Shown here in pieces: positions 35,594-44,162 of a DNA stretch of 64,000 bases. Every line of letters starts with the position of its first letter. Position 1 is the first letter of the stretch. The position numbers and the translations under genes were made by a program. The stretch spans positions 1-64,000 of the forward strand of contig NZ_JAVJAN010000016.1 in NCBI RefSeq assembly GCF_031344075.1, read 5' to 3'. Source of the DNA: Clostridium aquiflavi (GTDB lineage: Bacteria > Bacillota > Clostridia > Clostridiales > Clostridiaceae). The notes under the pieces were generated by a model that did no database searches, was not told where the DNA came from, and worked only from the letters and a program-made list of their open reading frames with translations.

Positions 35594-36784
35594 CTATACT
35601 CCTTTTTCAAATAAGTTTTTTATATTATATTTTATATTATCAAATAGATTACCTTTCTTTATATCTCTATCAGAATATATATCTACTTCTCCTACTTTTT
35701 CTTCACCTAGATAAACTTCACATTTTCCTACTATATCACCCATTTTATATTCAGGTTTTAATTCTTCAATAACTATTTTCTTAGAAATTTCACCATTGTT
35801 TCCTTTAGGTAATACTGCTGTTAAATCTTCTTTTGCTTTTGCCATAAAAAATCTATCTGTTTGTTTATCCATAAGAATTTTTTCTACATCTTCATCTTTT
35901 GCTACTATTTTTTTACCTTCATATTTTGAAAATCCATGATTTAATAATATTCCTGCATCTCTATTTCTTATTTTATAAGTTGGTGCCCCCATAATAACAG
36001 TAAGCATTCTTACTCCATTTCTAGTTGCTGTTGCAGAAATACAATATTTTGCTTCATTTGTAAAACCTGTTTTTAATCCATCACAACCTTCAAAGAATCT
36101 AACTAATTTATTATGATTTACTAGTTCAATTGGTGACTTTCTTCCTTCTGAAATAGAATCCATATAAGTTCCTGTGTATTTTAATACAGTTGGATGTTTT
36201 AATAACTCAATAGACATTAACGAAATATCACGTGCTGTTGATAAATGTCCATCTGCAGGAAGTCCATTACAATTTTTGAATACTGTATTTGTCATTCCTA
36301 GCTCTTGAGCTCTTTTATTCATTAATACAACGAAGTCTGATTCTGTTCCACCTAAATATTCGGCTAAAGCAACTGCTGCATCATTTCCAGACGCTATAGC
36401 TACACCCTTTAATAATTCCTCAACACTTCTTATTTCACCTGTATCTAGTAACATTGTACTTCCACCCATTTTTTTTGCATTTTCACTACAAGTTACTTTA
36501 TCATCTAATTTAATTTTACCATTATCTATTGCTTCCATGGTAAGAAGCATTGTCATGATTTTGGTTACAGATGCTGGTGCAAACTTTTCATCTGGATTTT
36601 TTTCATACACAACTTTTCCTGTTGTTGGTTCAATTAATAATGCTGATTTTGCTTCTACATTCATCCCCTCAGCTTTAACTTCATCCTCTAGCATAGATGC
36701 ATTTACAGCTCCTATTGGTATTAATATAACAGTCAAAACAAAAACCAATGTAAAAGATATTATTCTTTTTATATTATTTTTCAT
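35594..36784 (-). CDS. dacF: D-alanyl-D-alanine carboxypeptidase DacF
   Basis: A 396-residue S11 peptidase with a signal peptide (ending about GAVNA), SVTK as the SxxK motif near residue 65, SGN (ASGNDAAVALAEYLGG) near 127 and KTGFTNEA near 230. A C-terminal PBP5_C beta domain (about 290-375) and an amphipathic end segment for membrane attachment follow. In bacilli DacF trims spore-cortex peptidoglycan. The neighbours spoIIM and the XerD homologue match the order near dacF in Bacillus. Its frame is open to 36913, but the ATG at 36784 has GGGAGG 7 bases ahead. Confidence 0.9.
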   Translation of the reverse strand: MKNNIKRIISFTLVFVLTVILIPIGAVNASMLEDEVKAEGMNVEAKSALLIEPTTGKVVYEKNPDEKFAPASVTKIMTMLLTMEAIDNGKIKLDDKVTCSENAKKMGGSTMLLDTGEIRSVEELLKGVAIASGNDAAVALAEYLGGTESDFVVLMNKRAQELGMTNTVFKNCNGLPADGHLSTARDISLMSIELLKHPTVLKYTGTYMDSISEGRKSPIELVNHNKLVRFFEGCDGLKTGFTNEAKYCISATATRNGVRMLTVIMGAPTYKIRNRDAGILLNHGFSKYEGKKIVAKDEDVEKILMDKQTDRFFMAKAKEDLTAVLPKGNNGEISKKIVIEELKPEYKMGDIVGKCEVYLGEEKVGEVDIYSDRDIKKGNLFDNIKYNIKNLFEKGV

Positions 36785-36921
36785 CAATCTTCCTCCCTTC
36801 AAAATTAGTGTTACCAAAATAATAAATAATATTATTATAAAACTATAAAACTCCTTATTATGTGACAAAATTTTTAGTTTATTTTTATTTATATCTAGTC
36901 TAAACAAACTCAATGAAAAAT

Positions 36922-36953
36922 AAAAACTGACACCAATTTAGGTATCAGTTTTT
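36922..36953 (-). terminator. Hairpin upstream of dacF
   Basis: An inverted repeat AAAACTGACACC / GGTATCAGTTTT with one mismatch and a short loop. With the next hairpin it separates the XerD homologue from dacF. Confidence 0.5.
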
Positions 36954-36989
36954 AAGTGAATAACTATTTAATTAAATCGAAAATTAAAT

Positions 36990-37021
36990 TTGCCACCGAA
37001 ATATAGTTTTTTCGGTGGCAA
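36990..37021 (-). terminator. Terminator of the XerD-like gene
   Basis: A 12-bp perfect inverted repeat TTGCCACCGAAA / TTTCGGTGGCAA, GC-rich for this genome, about 55 bases past the stop. Confidence 0.75.
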
Positions 37022-37076
37022 CTGGGTGGAAGTTTGTAATTAAAAAAATATTTAATTTTACTTAAAGCTAGTGAAA

Positions 37077-37955
37077 TCAAGCTCTTGGATGTGTATTCAT
37101 ATATATAAAATTAATTTTATCATTATTTATTATTTCATAATAAGTATCCATATATGTTAATACTTGATTTCCAAGTAACTTTTGTACAGCTCTTACATTT
37201 GCACCATTTTGAAGTAAATGTACCGCAAATGAATGTCTAAATGTATTTAAATTTACATCTTTGTCTATCTGCGCTTTTTTAGAATACTCTTTTACTATTC
37301 TCCAAATCCCTTGTCTTGTTAATTTATTTCCATTTAGATTAACAAATAAGTTAGGAACTCCACATTCGGCTATTTTATATCTTATGCTAAGATATTCATT
37401 TAATGCTTTACAAGCACTTCTACCTATAGGTATTAATCTTTCAAAATTTCTACTATCGGTACATCTTACAAAGTGTAATTCCAAGTTAATATCATCTACA
37501 TTTAAAGATATTAGTTCAGATACTTTCATTCCAGTAGCATACATAAGCTCTAGCAATGCGTTATCTCTAATTCCTTTTGGACAATCTTTCTCTACTGTTC
37601 TAATTATTTTATCTACTTCATCTACTGTTAAAATTTGCGGTAACTTTCTATTATTTTTAGAACTTTTATACTCTATCTTTGGTACCTCATTTATTAATGA
37701 CTGACTCTTTAAATAAGAGTAAAAACTCCTAAGACTTATAACTATTCTATTTATAGATCTTTCGGATTTTCCTGACTCTAATAAATATTGAATATATGCC
37801 ATAACTGTTAATTTATCACTCTTATATACATCTATACCTTTCTTATCCAAAAACTTAAGATATAATGTCACATCTGTTACATAAGCATATATAGTATTTT
37901 CACTTTTTCCACTATCAAATAAATATTCTTTATAGTTATTTATACTATCTACCAT
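37077..37955 (-). CDS. XerD-like tyrosine recombinase with degenerate active site
   Basis: A 292-residue protein aligned end to end with XerD, from the SAM-like N-domain to the C-terminal HPRA. Of the six catalytic residues of E. coli XerD, four are replaced: Arg148 is Lys144 here (ATGMKVSEL), Lys172 is Ser168, His244 is Asn237 (LNTFRHS) and His270 is Asn263 (LLGNQV). Only Arg240 and Tyr272 remain. The frame is intact, so it is not a decaying pseudogene. It lies where ripX/xerD stands in Bacillus, between spoIIM and dacF, and has a sigma-H-type promoter. It is probably a DNA-binding or regulatory protein rather than an active recombinase (inference). Confidence 0.85.
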   Translation of the reverse strand: MVDSINNYKEYLFDSGKSENTIYAYVTDVTLYLKFLDKKGIDVYKSDKLTVMAYIQYLLESGKSERSINRIVISLRSFYSYLKSQSLINEVPKIEYKSSKNNRKLPQILTVDEVDKIIRTVEKDCPKGIRDNALLELMYATGMKVSELISLNVDDINLELHFVRCTDSRNFERLIPIGRSACKALNEYLSIRYKIAECGVPNLFVNLNGNKLTRQGIWRIVKEYSKKAQIDKDVNLNTFRHSFAVHLLQNGANVRAVQKLLGNQVLTYMDTYYEIINNDKINFIYMNTHPRA

Positions 37956-37986
37956 TATTCTCTCCTATACCATTGATTATGAATTA

Positions 37987-38015
37987 ATATTCGACAAAAT
38001 TATCATTTTTCCTCT
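37987..38015 (-). promoter_or_regulatory. Sigma-H-type promoter of the XerD-like gene
   Basis: The minus strand reads AGAGGAAAA, 11 bases, then GTCGAATAT, a full match to the sigma-H consensus RNAGGAWWW / RNNGAATWW with an 11-12 base spacer. The start of transcription would lie about 25 bases before the ATG. It suggests expression at the onset of sporulation. Confidence 0.6.
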
Positions 38016-38074
38016 TTAATTAAGATTTATATCTTAAGTTTATAATTTTCTATATATGTTTTTTAATTATAAAG

Positions 38075-38707
38075 CTAATAAAATTTAGTAACCACAAATT
38101 TTATAAAATTAGGTGACACATAAGTTTCTATAATAGCTGCAAATATAAAAAATCCTAAGATTATAATCAGTTTATTTCCTAAAGAATTAAAAAATGGATC
38201 ATTTAAATTCGCTCTTTTAAAAAACTTACTTTTAAATTTTTGAGTTGACATAGCTAATGCTATAACACTTAATGCTATAAAACAAGGAATATAAATTAAA
38301 TTTTGAGGAATTACAGATACTAATGCTAGTCCAATACCTTTGCCCTGAAAAGTTGTTAGTATAAACGAAAATGTATATCCTAACGTAAATCCTTTAAACA
38401 TATCTAAAACTAATATGAACGGCATTCCAAAAAAAGTAAAACCAAACATGAATATAGGTATAATTAGCAACATATTCTTTTTTATAACATTAATTAACAA
38501 ATTTTCATAATTAATAGGCGTGTCCCCTATCGAAGATGTAAAACTTGAAAAATAACTTAACAAATCATTTCTGTTGGATTCGCTCATGTACTTTACTACA
38601 TAAAGTCCAAAAGATATTCCGATGCAAAACATTATTAATACCATGAAAAAATATACTTTTTTATCTTTAAAGGTTTGACCAAGCTTATTCACCATATAAT
38701 TCACCAC
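38075..38707 (-). CDS. spoIIM: Stage II sporulation protein M
   Basis: A 210-residue membrane protein with about five hydrophobic segments. With SpoIID and SpoIIP it forms the DMP complex that drives engulfment of the forespore. The conserved stretch FTFFGMPFILVLDMFKGFTLGY and the C-terminal AAIIETYVSPNF fit. The GTG at 38707 is 8 bases after AAGGAGG and is the start. A sigma-E-type promoter lies about 30 bases upstream, as expected for the mother-cell gene. Confidence 0.92.
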   Translation of the reverse strand: MVNYMVNKLGQTFKDKKVYFFMVLIMFCIGISFGLYVVKYMSESNRNDLLSYFSSFTSSIGDTPINYENLLINVIKKNMLLIIPIFMFGFTFFGMPFILVLDMFKGFTLGYTFSFILTTFQGKGIGLALVSVIPQNLIYIPCFIALSVIALAMSTQKFKSKFFKRANLNDPFFNSLGNKLIIILGFFIFAAIIETYVSPNFIKFVVTKFY

Positions 38708-38734
38708 TTATTCCTCCTTAAGTTACTCTACTTT

Positions 38735-38763
38735 ATACTATGTTTAATTTTTCCATATTATTC
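38735..38763 (-). promoter_or_regulatory. Sigma-E-type promoter of spoIIM
   Basis: The minus strand reads GAATAAT, 14 bases, then CATAGTAT. The -35 fits the sigma-E consensus KMATAWW fully and the -10 matches CATACANT at six of eight positions. Confidence 0.5.
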
Positions 38764-38872
38764 ATAGTACTTAACAAAATATATGTTAATTAAAATACTA
38801 GAATTCCTTTTATAAAATCCACTAAAACGTGATGAATGCTTGCTTTATAAACTTTTTAATTACATAAAAAAT

Positions 38873-38895
38873 AGATGACCCTTATTAAGTCATCT
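38873..38895 (-). terminator. Terminator of the alpha-amylase gene
   Basis: A 7-bp inverted repeat AGATGAC / GTCATCT with T runs on both strands, 13 bases past the stop. Confidence 0.65.
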
Positions 38896-38907
38896 AAAAT
38901 TTTTTTA

Positions 38908-40479
38908 TTATTTTTTAACCCATATTGAATATGATTTATTATTTACTTTAAAAGTCCCATTTCCTTCATTGTCTATTAGTATTTCTTCTTGTACATTTCC
39001 TGTTATATCTATAAAAACAGTATTTATATTTTTAGTCTCCATAAACATCTTTTTACTACCTTCATTTCCATTACTTATTAATACCGCAACACCTGAATTG
39101 TCATGCACCAAATCGCCTTGTCTAGTCCACCCAATTATATTTTTATCATCAAAATAATCACATTGATCACCGTAAGCATATTTTTTTCTTACATTTAAAA
39201 TCACATCCAGCTGACTCTTAAAACCATCAAACCCCTTTTCAGGAATTCCATAATAATCTCCATAAAATACACAAGGATATCCTTCTTGCCTTGTTAATAT
39301 AAATGTGTATGCTATTAATTTAAACCACGGTTTCACCCAAGATTCAAGCGCCTGACCAGGTTCAGTATCGTGATTATCAACAAAAGTAACTGAAATTTTT
39401 TCATCATGTTCTAATAAGGTATTTTGAATTAATGTTCTCATATCAAAGTTTTCTTCTAAATTGCTTGCTTCATAAAATTTATAATGAAGAGGAACATCAA
39501 ATAACGACATAACATTTTGTGATTTACTAATATAGTATTTTAATTTGTTTATATCTCCAGACCAATATTCACCAACAGCAAATACATTGTCACCTTTCTT
39601 ATTCCTAATATCATTTAACCATTCTGTAAAAAAATCAAATTTTATATGTTTTATTGCATCTAATCTAAAACCATCTAACTTGCATTCATTTACATACCAA
39701 TTTCCCCATGTTTTAAGTTCTTCTACAACATCTCTGCTATCTATATCCAAATCCGCACACATTAAAAAATCAAAGTTTCCATTTTCATTATCTACATCTT
39801 GTTCCCATTCTTTCCCTACAAATTTAAATATTCCATTTTGTTTTGTTAAATCATCAAAATCTACCCCATCAAAATCTTTTGCACTCCATTTATAAGAAGA
39901 GTACTTATTATTTCTACCAAGAAAATTAAATACAGTAAACGACTTTATTTCTTTTTCTTCTCCTATAATATTATTTCTATTATTACTATCTACTAATTGA
40001 GCTTTTACTATCTCACTTTCATCTGCACCTGCTTTATGATTAAATACAGTATCTCCATATACTTCTATATTATTATCATGTGCTTCATTTATAGCATCTA
40101 AATATTGTTCCTTTGTACCATATTTAGTCCTTATGGTTCCTTTTTGATTAAATTCTCCTAAATCATATAAGTCATACGCTCCATACCCAACATCATTAAT
40201 GCCTTCTACCCCCTTATAAGCAGGCGGAAGCCACAGTGCAGTAATCCCTTTTTTGCTTAACTTTTTAGAATTTTCTTTTACTTTACTCCAAAGAGAACCA
40301 TCATTAGGATAATACCATTCAAAATATTGCATCATAGTTTTGTTTGTCACTTTTTTATCTTCTATGTAAACTTTGTCTTCATTTTTTTCTACGTCATTAG
40401 CTTTGTCCTGTTCTAAATTCAAATACATTACTCCTCCTATTATTGCAAATACTATTATTATTAAAAATTCTATTGTCAT
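38908..40479 (-). CDS. Membrane-anchored alpha-amylase (GH13)
   Basis: A 523-residue starch- or maltodextrin-hydrolysing enzyme. Residues 1-21 are a hydrophobic anchor without a clear cleavage site, so the enzyme probably stays on the outer face of the membrane. The catalytic barrel starts near residue 48 (TMMQYFEWYYPNDG, typical of the GH13_5 group). The catalytic triad is visible: Asp in GFRLDAIKHI, Glu in AVGEYW and Asp in FVDNHDTEP. A C-terminal beta domain ends at SIWVKK. AAGGAG precedes the ATG. An operator-like palindrome lies 35 bases upstream. Length and motifs are normal, apart from the anchor in place of a cleavable signal. Confidence 0.9.
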   Translation of the reverse strand: MTIEFLIIIVFAIIGGVMYLNLEQDKANDVEKNEDKVYIEDKKVTNKTMMQYFEWYYPNDGSLWSKVKENSKKLSKKGITALWLPPAYKGVEGINDVGYGAYDLYDLGEFNQKGTIRTKYGTKEQYLDAINEAHDNNIEVYGDTVFNHKAGADESEIVKAQLVDSNNRNNIIGEEKEIKSFTVFNFLGRNNKYSSYKWSAKDFDGVDFDDLTKQNGIFKFVGKEWEQDVDNENGNFDFLMCADLDIDSRDVVEELKTWGNWYVNECKLDGFRLDAIKHIKFDFFTEWLNDIRNKKGDNVFAVGEYWSGDINKLKYYISKSQNVMSLFDVPLHYKFYEASNLEENFDMRTLIQNTLLEHDEKISVTFVDNHDTEPGQALESWVKPWFKLIAYTFILTRQEGYPCVFYGDYYGIPEKGFDGFKSQLDVILNVRKKYAYGDQCDYFDDKNIIGWTRQGDLVHDNSGVAVLISNGNEGSKKMFMETKNINTVFIDITGNVQEEILIDNEGNGTFKVNNKSYSIWVKK

Positions 40480-40513
40480 TATTATCCTCTCCTTAATTCA
40501 CAAAATTATGCTT

Positions 40514-40527
40514 TGGTAACGATACCA
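40514..40527 (-). promoter_or_regulatory. LacI/CcpA-type operator upstream of the amylase gene
   Basis: TGGTAACGATACCA is a 14-base palindrome with the central CG of LacI-family operators and some likeness to the catabolite-responsive element. It lies 35 bases before the start codon. It may serve CcpA or a maltose repressor; no such regulator is encoded nearby. Confidence 0.5.
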
Positions 40528-40542
40528 GTTTGTTTTTAAATA

Positions 40543-40569
40543 TTAAGATAGGATTAATTCCTATCTTAA
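40543..40569 (-). terminator. Terminator of the gene at 40587
   Basis: An inverted repeat TTAAGATAGG / CCTATCTTAA between the hypothetical gene and the amylase operator. Confidence 0.65.
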
Positions 40570-40586
40570 GTCATATAAGTTTTAAT

Positions 40587-41009
40587 TTATTCCCATCCTA
40601 AAACAAAAGCTTTCTCATTAATTCTTATTGATCTTCCATTAAATTTTTCTATTAGAATTTCTTCCATATTATCTACTTCTCTAAAAATAACTTGCTTTAT
40701 TCCATCTGCTGATCCTACACGTTCAACACCTTCATACCAGATTATTCTATTTTGATCTACAGACAATTTACTTCTAAATTTTTTATATTTAAATACCTTT
40801 ACTGCTATTTTACTAAAAGATATTTTTTCTGCTATTTTAAGAATAACAATATCTATTGTATCTCTTATAAAAAGTAACTCACATTCATCCTTCATATCGT
40901 ATAAAGTTTTTATAGATTTAATCCCATCATCTAAAGTGAAACTTTCCTTATTCTTTAATTCATTTATTTTTTCAATAAATACATCTTGACCATATTTTTT
41001 TGAATTCAT
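40587..41009 (-). CDS. Hypothetical protein, 140 residues
   Basis: Not recognised. No signal peptide or membrane segment. The sequence is mixed alpha/beta with charged N-terminal helices (FIEKINELKNKESFTLDDGI) and a C-terminal beta part ending KAFVLGWE. GAGGGG precedes the ATG. It has its own terminator and is divergent from the gene at 41290, with a palindrome between them. Confidence 0.65.
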   Translation of the reverse strand: MNSKKYGQDVFIEKINELKNKESFTLDDGIKSIKTLYDMKDECELLFIRDTIDIVILKIAEKISFSKIAVKVFKYKKFRSKLSVDQNRIIWYEGVERVGSADGIKQVIFREVDNMEEILIEKFNGRSIRINEKAFVLGWE

Positions 41010-41090
41010 AATTAAATCCCCTCTCTTATATTATTTCCCTACATACTGTAAACGATTTTATTTTTAATAATTGACAAGTTGAATTTAAAT

Positions 41091-41115
41091 AATTATACTT
41101 TATAAAAGTATAATT
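41091..41115. promoter_or_regulatory. Perfect palindrome between divergent hypothetical genes
   Basis: AATTATACTT, five bases, AAGTATAATT. It lies 80 bases from one gene start and 175 from the other, and could be an operator for either or a small hairpin. Confidence 0.35.
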
Positions 41116-41289
41116 AGAAGCCTTATACTCATATGGTAAAGGTTTCTATATTGCATGTCAATATTATTTTATGTACACTAAAATAAGGTGGACTTTATTT
41201 TATAAAAAATTATTACTTTAAAGTAAAGCTTAATTTTTAAAATTAACACATTTTTAATTTATATAAATATATTTAATGAGGTGAAAATA

Positions 41290-41832
41290 TTGAATATTTA
41301 CATTACAAATGAACATTTTTATGAAACTTGGTTTTGTTTTAATAAAGGAGATGAAAAAGAAAATCTTTTAGACCTTATGGATAGAACTTCAGCTTCAATA
41401 TATACATATTCTAATGAAGAAACAAATGATATTGAATTTGTAGCCATAAAGCCTGAAGAATTTAATTTACTTTCATATCCTTATTCTTGGTGTGAAAAAC
41501 CTATAATAAGATTTTCTACTAGAGGTATTGAATTATCTGATGAATTAATTATTAAAGGTAATTCTAGCTTTGATGGAAGAATACATCACGGTTATCTTAA
41601 TGCAGAAATTAAATTAGAAAATTTAGATGAGAATATACTAAGATGTGCATCTATATCTATAGATGAATTAATTACCTATGCTAAGTATCTTTGGTGCGAG
41701 GATATGGACCTTGATTATTTATTTACAGATAAAGCATTATATATAGAAGAAAAAATTCAACTTGGAAAAGATAAAGCTGAAAATATATATGATGATCAAA
41801 GCTATATGAACTATTTTGATGATATTGAATAA
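41290..41832 (+). CDS. Hypothetical protein, 180 residues
   Basis: Not recognised. An acidic soluble protein (ends YMNYFDDIE) without a signal peptide. The middle has ISIDELITYAKYLWCEDMDLDYLF. A GTG at 41281 forms part of the GAGGTG ribosome site, so I use the TTG at 41290, 6 bases after it. It ends before a bidirectional terminator shared with the gene at 41957. Confidence 0.65.
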   Translation: MNIYITNEHFYETWFCFNKGDEKENLLDLMDRTSASIYTYSNEETNDIEFVAIKPEEFNLLSYPYSWCEKPIIRFSTRGIELSDELIIKGNSSFDGRIHHGYLNAEIKLENLDENILRCASISIDELITYAKYLWCEDMDLDYLFTDKALYIEEKIQLGKDKAENIYDDQSYMNYFDDIE

Positions 41833-41922
41833 AATTTATGCTAATTTTATTAGACTTCAAGCTTTTATTCAATTAGAAGCTATCGATATAAAGAAAAATT
41901 CTACAGAATAATTTAACTCTAA

Positions 41923-41957
41923 AATACCTCTAATGAAAAATACTCATTAGAGGTATT
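41923..41957. terminator. Bidirectional terminator
   Basis: A perfect 14-bp inverted repeat AATACCTCTAATGA / TCATTAGAGGTATT with a seven-base loop, between two convergent genes. Confidence 0.75.
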
Positions 41958-42505
41958 CATTTAAAGTTTTTCTTTAATTCTTCTATTTCCTTTTCCAATT
42001 GATTTACCCTAAAAGTTAATTTTTTTATTTTATCACAATTATCTTTTTTATTTCTTTTTTTGTACTTGTACTCTTTGTCAAGTTTAACATCTTCATTTGA
42101 ACAAAATGGATTATCTACATTCTTATACTCTGGATTATAATACCGTCCCGGACCACCTTGTTGATACTGTTGCTGTGCATTAAATGTTTCAATTACTTGT
42201 CCTACTAATTGTAGCCAGTTTCCATAAGCATTTAATAAGCTAGATGGTAATTTACTAGATATTGCATTAGCTATCAATTCTCCAATAACTAACATTAACA
42301 TAGGGTCTAAATCTTGAAATCCACATGGCATATCTAAGTTTAAATTTTGACACTCATTTGTACTTGCCCCAGCACTTGGATCAATTTTACACTTTCTTTC
42401 TTCATCTTTTTCTTTGCATTTATCATCAGAATTATTCTTTTCACATTTTTTATAGCCAAGATGCTTTAATATCTCATCTAAATCATAAAAACTATTGTTA
42501 TCCAT
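41957..42505 (-). CDS. Uncharacterised protein, paralogue of the gene at 42612
   Basis: A 182-residue soluble protein. Shared with the neighbour: an N-terminal DLDEILKHLGYKK-type helix, a KCKIDPSAGASTN motif with Cys, LNLDMPCGFQDLDP, a helical hydrophobic centre (LMLVIGELIANAISSKLP), QQQYQQGGPGRYYNPEYKN and DNPFC. The C-terminus is a Lys/Glu coiled coil. There is no signal peptide. The hydrophobic centre, Gln-rich turn and conserved cysteines resemble spore-coat-like proteins, but I do not recognise the family. AGGTGA precedes the ATG closely, as in the paralogue. Confidence 0.7.
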   Translation of the reverse strand: MDNNSFYDLDEILKHLGYKKCEKNNSDDKCKEKDEERKCKIDPSAGASTNECQNLNLDMPCGFQDLDPMLMLVIGELIANAISSKLPSSLLNAYGNWLQLVGQVIETFNAQQQYQQGGPGRYYNPEYKNVDNPFCSNEDVKLDKEYKYKKRNKKDNCDKIKKLTFRVNQLEKEIEELKKNFK

Positions 42506-42611
42506 ATCTCACCTATATCTAAAATTATAAAAAATTATTACAATATATGTTTTATCTATCCAAATGGGGATCTAATATTATATTAATCTAGAAATAATTT
42601 TCTCTGTTAGT

Positions 42612-43262
42612 CTATTTACTATTTTCTATCTTTTTTATTCTTTTCTCTAATTCATACATTTTAGTTACAATTCTATTAAATTCACATTCTAAATTTTCTA
42701 ATTTAAAACATATATCATTTATGTTATTATATTTTTGCCTTAAACCTTTATCTTCATTTAAATTACCTTTTTTTAAATTTTCATCTTTAATTAAATCATT
42801 AGCATTATTTAAACCCTCTTCTTTCTTTGTATCAAAATTGCAAAAAGGATTTTCAACATTTTTATATGCATAATTGAAGTATCTTCCAGGTCCTATTTCA
42901 TAATATTGCTGCTGCGTACCATAAGTTTCTATTATTTGACCAACAAGAATAATAAGATTAGATATAGTATTAGCAACATTGTACGGTAATTGTCCAGAAA
43001 TAACATTTCCTATAACTTCTCCTAAAGTTACAAATAATATTGGATTTATATCTTGAAATCCACCTGGTATATCTAAATTTAACTTTGAACACCAGTTTGT
43101 ACTTGCCCCTGCTGTTGGATCTATTTTACACTTACAATCGCTTGTATTGCTTTCATTGCTTGATTCATTGGATTCTGTTGATTCATCATCTTCTTCAGTG
43201 ATTTTTTCATACCCTAAATAATTCAAAAGTTCTTCAATTCCACTAAAATTATTTAAATCCAT
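42612..43262 (-). CDS. Uncharacterised protein, paralogue of the gene at 41957
   Basis: A 216-residue protein with the same order of blocks: helix (FSGIEELLNYLGYEK), an acidic Ser/Glu/Asn-rich insert, CKCKIDPTAGASTNWC, LNLDIPGGFQDINP, a hydrophobic helix (TLGEVIGNVISGQLPYNV), QQQYYEIGPGRYFNYAYKN and ENPFCNFD, then a longer charged coiled-coil tail. Tandem duplication is clear; the two differ enough to be old. The gap between them (about 105 bases) has no terminator that I can see, so they may be cotranscribed. Confidence 0.7.
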   Translation of the reverse strand: MDLNNFSGIEELLNYLGYEKITEEDDESTESNESSNESNTSDCKCKIDPTAGASTNWCSKLNLDIPGGFQDINPILFVTLGEVIGNVISGQLPYNVANTISNLIILVGQIIETYGTQQQYYEIGPGRYFNYAYKNVENPFCNFDTKKEEGLNNANDLIKDENLKKGNLNEDKGLRQKYNNINDICFKLENLECEFNRIVTKMYELEKRIKKIENSK

Positions 43263-43307
43263 ATTTCACCTTATAATTAATAACTCTAATATTAGATTAC
43301 ACAAAAT

Positions 43308-43439
43308 TTAGATATCTGATACTAATTCTATTGGGTGCAATTTTTCTTTATTATATTTATACCATTTAACAAGATGTTGCATTTTTTTAGTACTTTCACC
43401 ACATCTATCAACTGAGTTATACTCTTTGGTATACCCTGA
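43308..43439 (-). pseudogene. Fragment of a Fic-family protein
   Basis: About 43 codons in frame end at a TAA at 43308 and read KKMQHLVKWYKYNKEKLHPIE before LVSDI. This matches the helix just ahead of the HPFxDGNGR motif in Fic adenylyltransferases (a WYN..K..LHPIELA pattern). The catalytic motif is missing and no start is visible, so only a remnant is left. Confidence 0.4.
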
Positions 43440-43492
43440 AGTAATGGAAAATGTTATTTTTAATTCCAAATATCTATTTTATAGCAACGAAA

Positions 43493-43527
43493 AAGAAGAT
43501 GTTTCCTTATCTTAGGTTCATCTTCTT
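43493..43527. terminator. Hairpin in the 43.4-43.7 kb gap
   Basis: A 9-bp inverted repeat AAGAAGATG / CATCTTCTT. It lies in a 270-base stretch with no gene and could end the transcript of the gene at 43707. Confidence 0.4.
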
Positions 43528-43706
43528 AAATTTCTACATACTATTTATTAAATTCACTTCACTTTAATAGCTTAATATTTTAACTTTATTTTAGTTTTAA
43601 TCGATTCAAACATCATATCACATTTAAATATACTATATAACACTCTATATACACTAAAAGACACTTAAAAACATTTTTATTTCAAATAAAAAGAAAAGGT
43701 CTTATC

Positions 43707-43883
43707 TTAATCTTTTATATAATCTTTATATTCGCATACATTAATGAATTCACAATTATCAGTTTTGCATCTTACAGAACTTGTGCCATCACTATTAACA
43801 AATGAAAATGGTAAAATTACATTTGTTTGAACGCCAAATTTTCTTATATTTACATCATAGCCTTTTTTACATTCTTTTATCAT
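43707..43883 (-). CDS. Hypothetical small protein, 58 residues
   Basis: Begins MIKECKKGYDVN at an ATG 8 bases after AAGGAGG; the longer open frame to 43931 has no ribosome site. It has four cysteines (KTDNCEFINVCEYKD near the end), possibly binding metal. The family is not recognised. A possible Spo0A box lies about 66 bases upstream, and TATAAT is seen near 43913. Confidence 0.6.
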   Translation of the reverse strand: MIKECKKGYDVNIRKFGVQTNVILPFSFVNSDGTSSVRCKTDNCEFINVCEYKDYIKD

Positions 43884-43948
43884 TTTTTTCCTCCTTGGTT
43901 TATATCTATAAATATTATAACATATTTCCAAGATATTTGTTGATAAAT

Positions 43949-43955
43949 TTCGACA
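43949..43955 (-). promoter_or_regulatory. Possible Spo0A box
   Basis: The minus strand has TGTCGAA, the core 0A box, about 30 bases ahead of a TATAAT (near 43913) that would serve the 58-residue gene. A seven-base site alone is weak evidence. Confidence 0.35.
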
Positions 43956-43960
43956 TTTTA

Positions 43961-44091
43961 TTACTTTTTATTATTTAAAAGAATATCTTTTAACATTTTC
44001 ACATAAGTTTTATTGTTGGTTTCTTGGAAATATTTTTCATATAATTCCATTGTATCATTACTAACTATAATAAAATTACCTAGTTCATCTT
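43961..44091 (-). other. Short open stretch, possible gene remnant
   Basis: After a stop, 42 codons are open and end KDILLNNKK at 43961. No ribosome site or full-length gene is visible. It may be the tail of a lost gene. Confidence 0.2.
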
Positions 44092-44162
44092 AATAATAGA
44101 GCAAATTATAAGTATAACTATTATTTAGATACTAATAATATAAAAAAGGAGATGATCTAGAG

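Noticed and set aside
37077..37955. XerD-like gene as the integrase of a mobile element
   Set aside because: It is at the conserved spoIIM-dacF locus, has no neighbouring mobile genes or att-like repeats, and lacks catalytic residues.
37990..37996. TGTCGAA upstream of the XerD-like gene as a Spo0A box
   Set aside because: It coincides with the -10 half of a full sigma-H-type promoter, which explains the sequence better.
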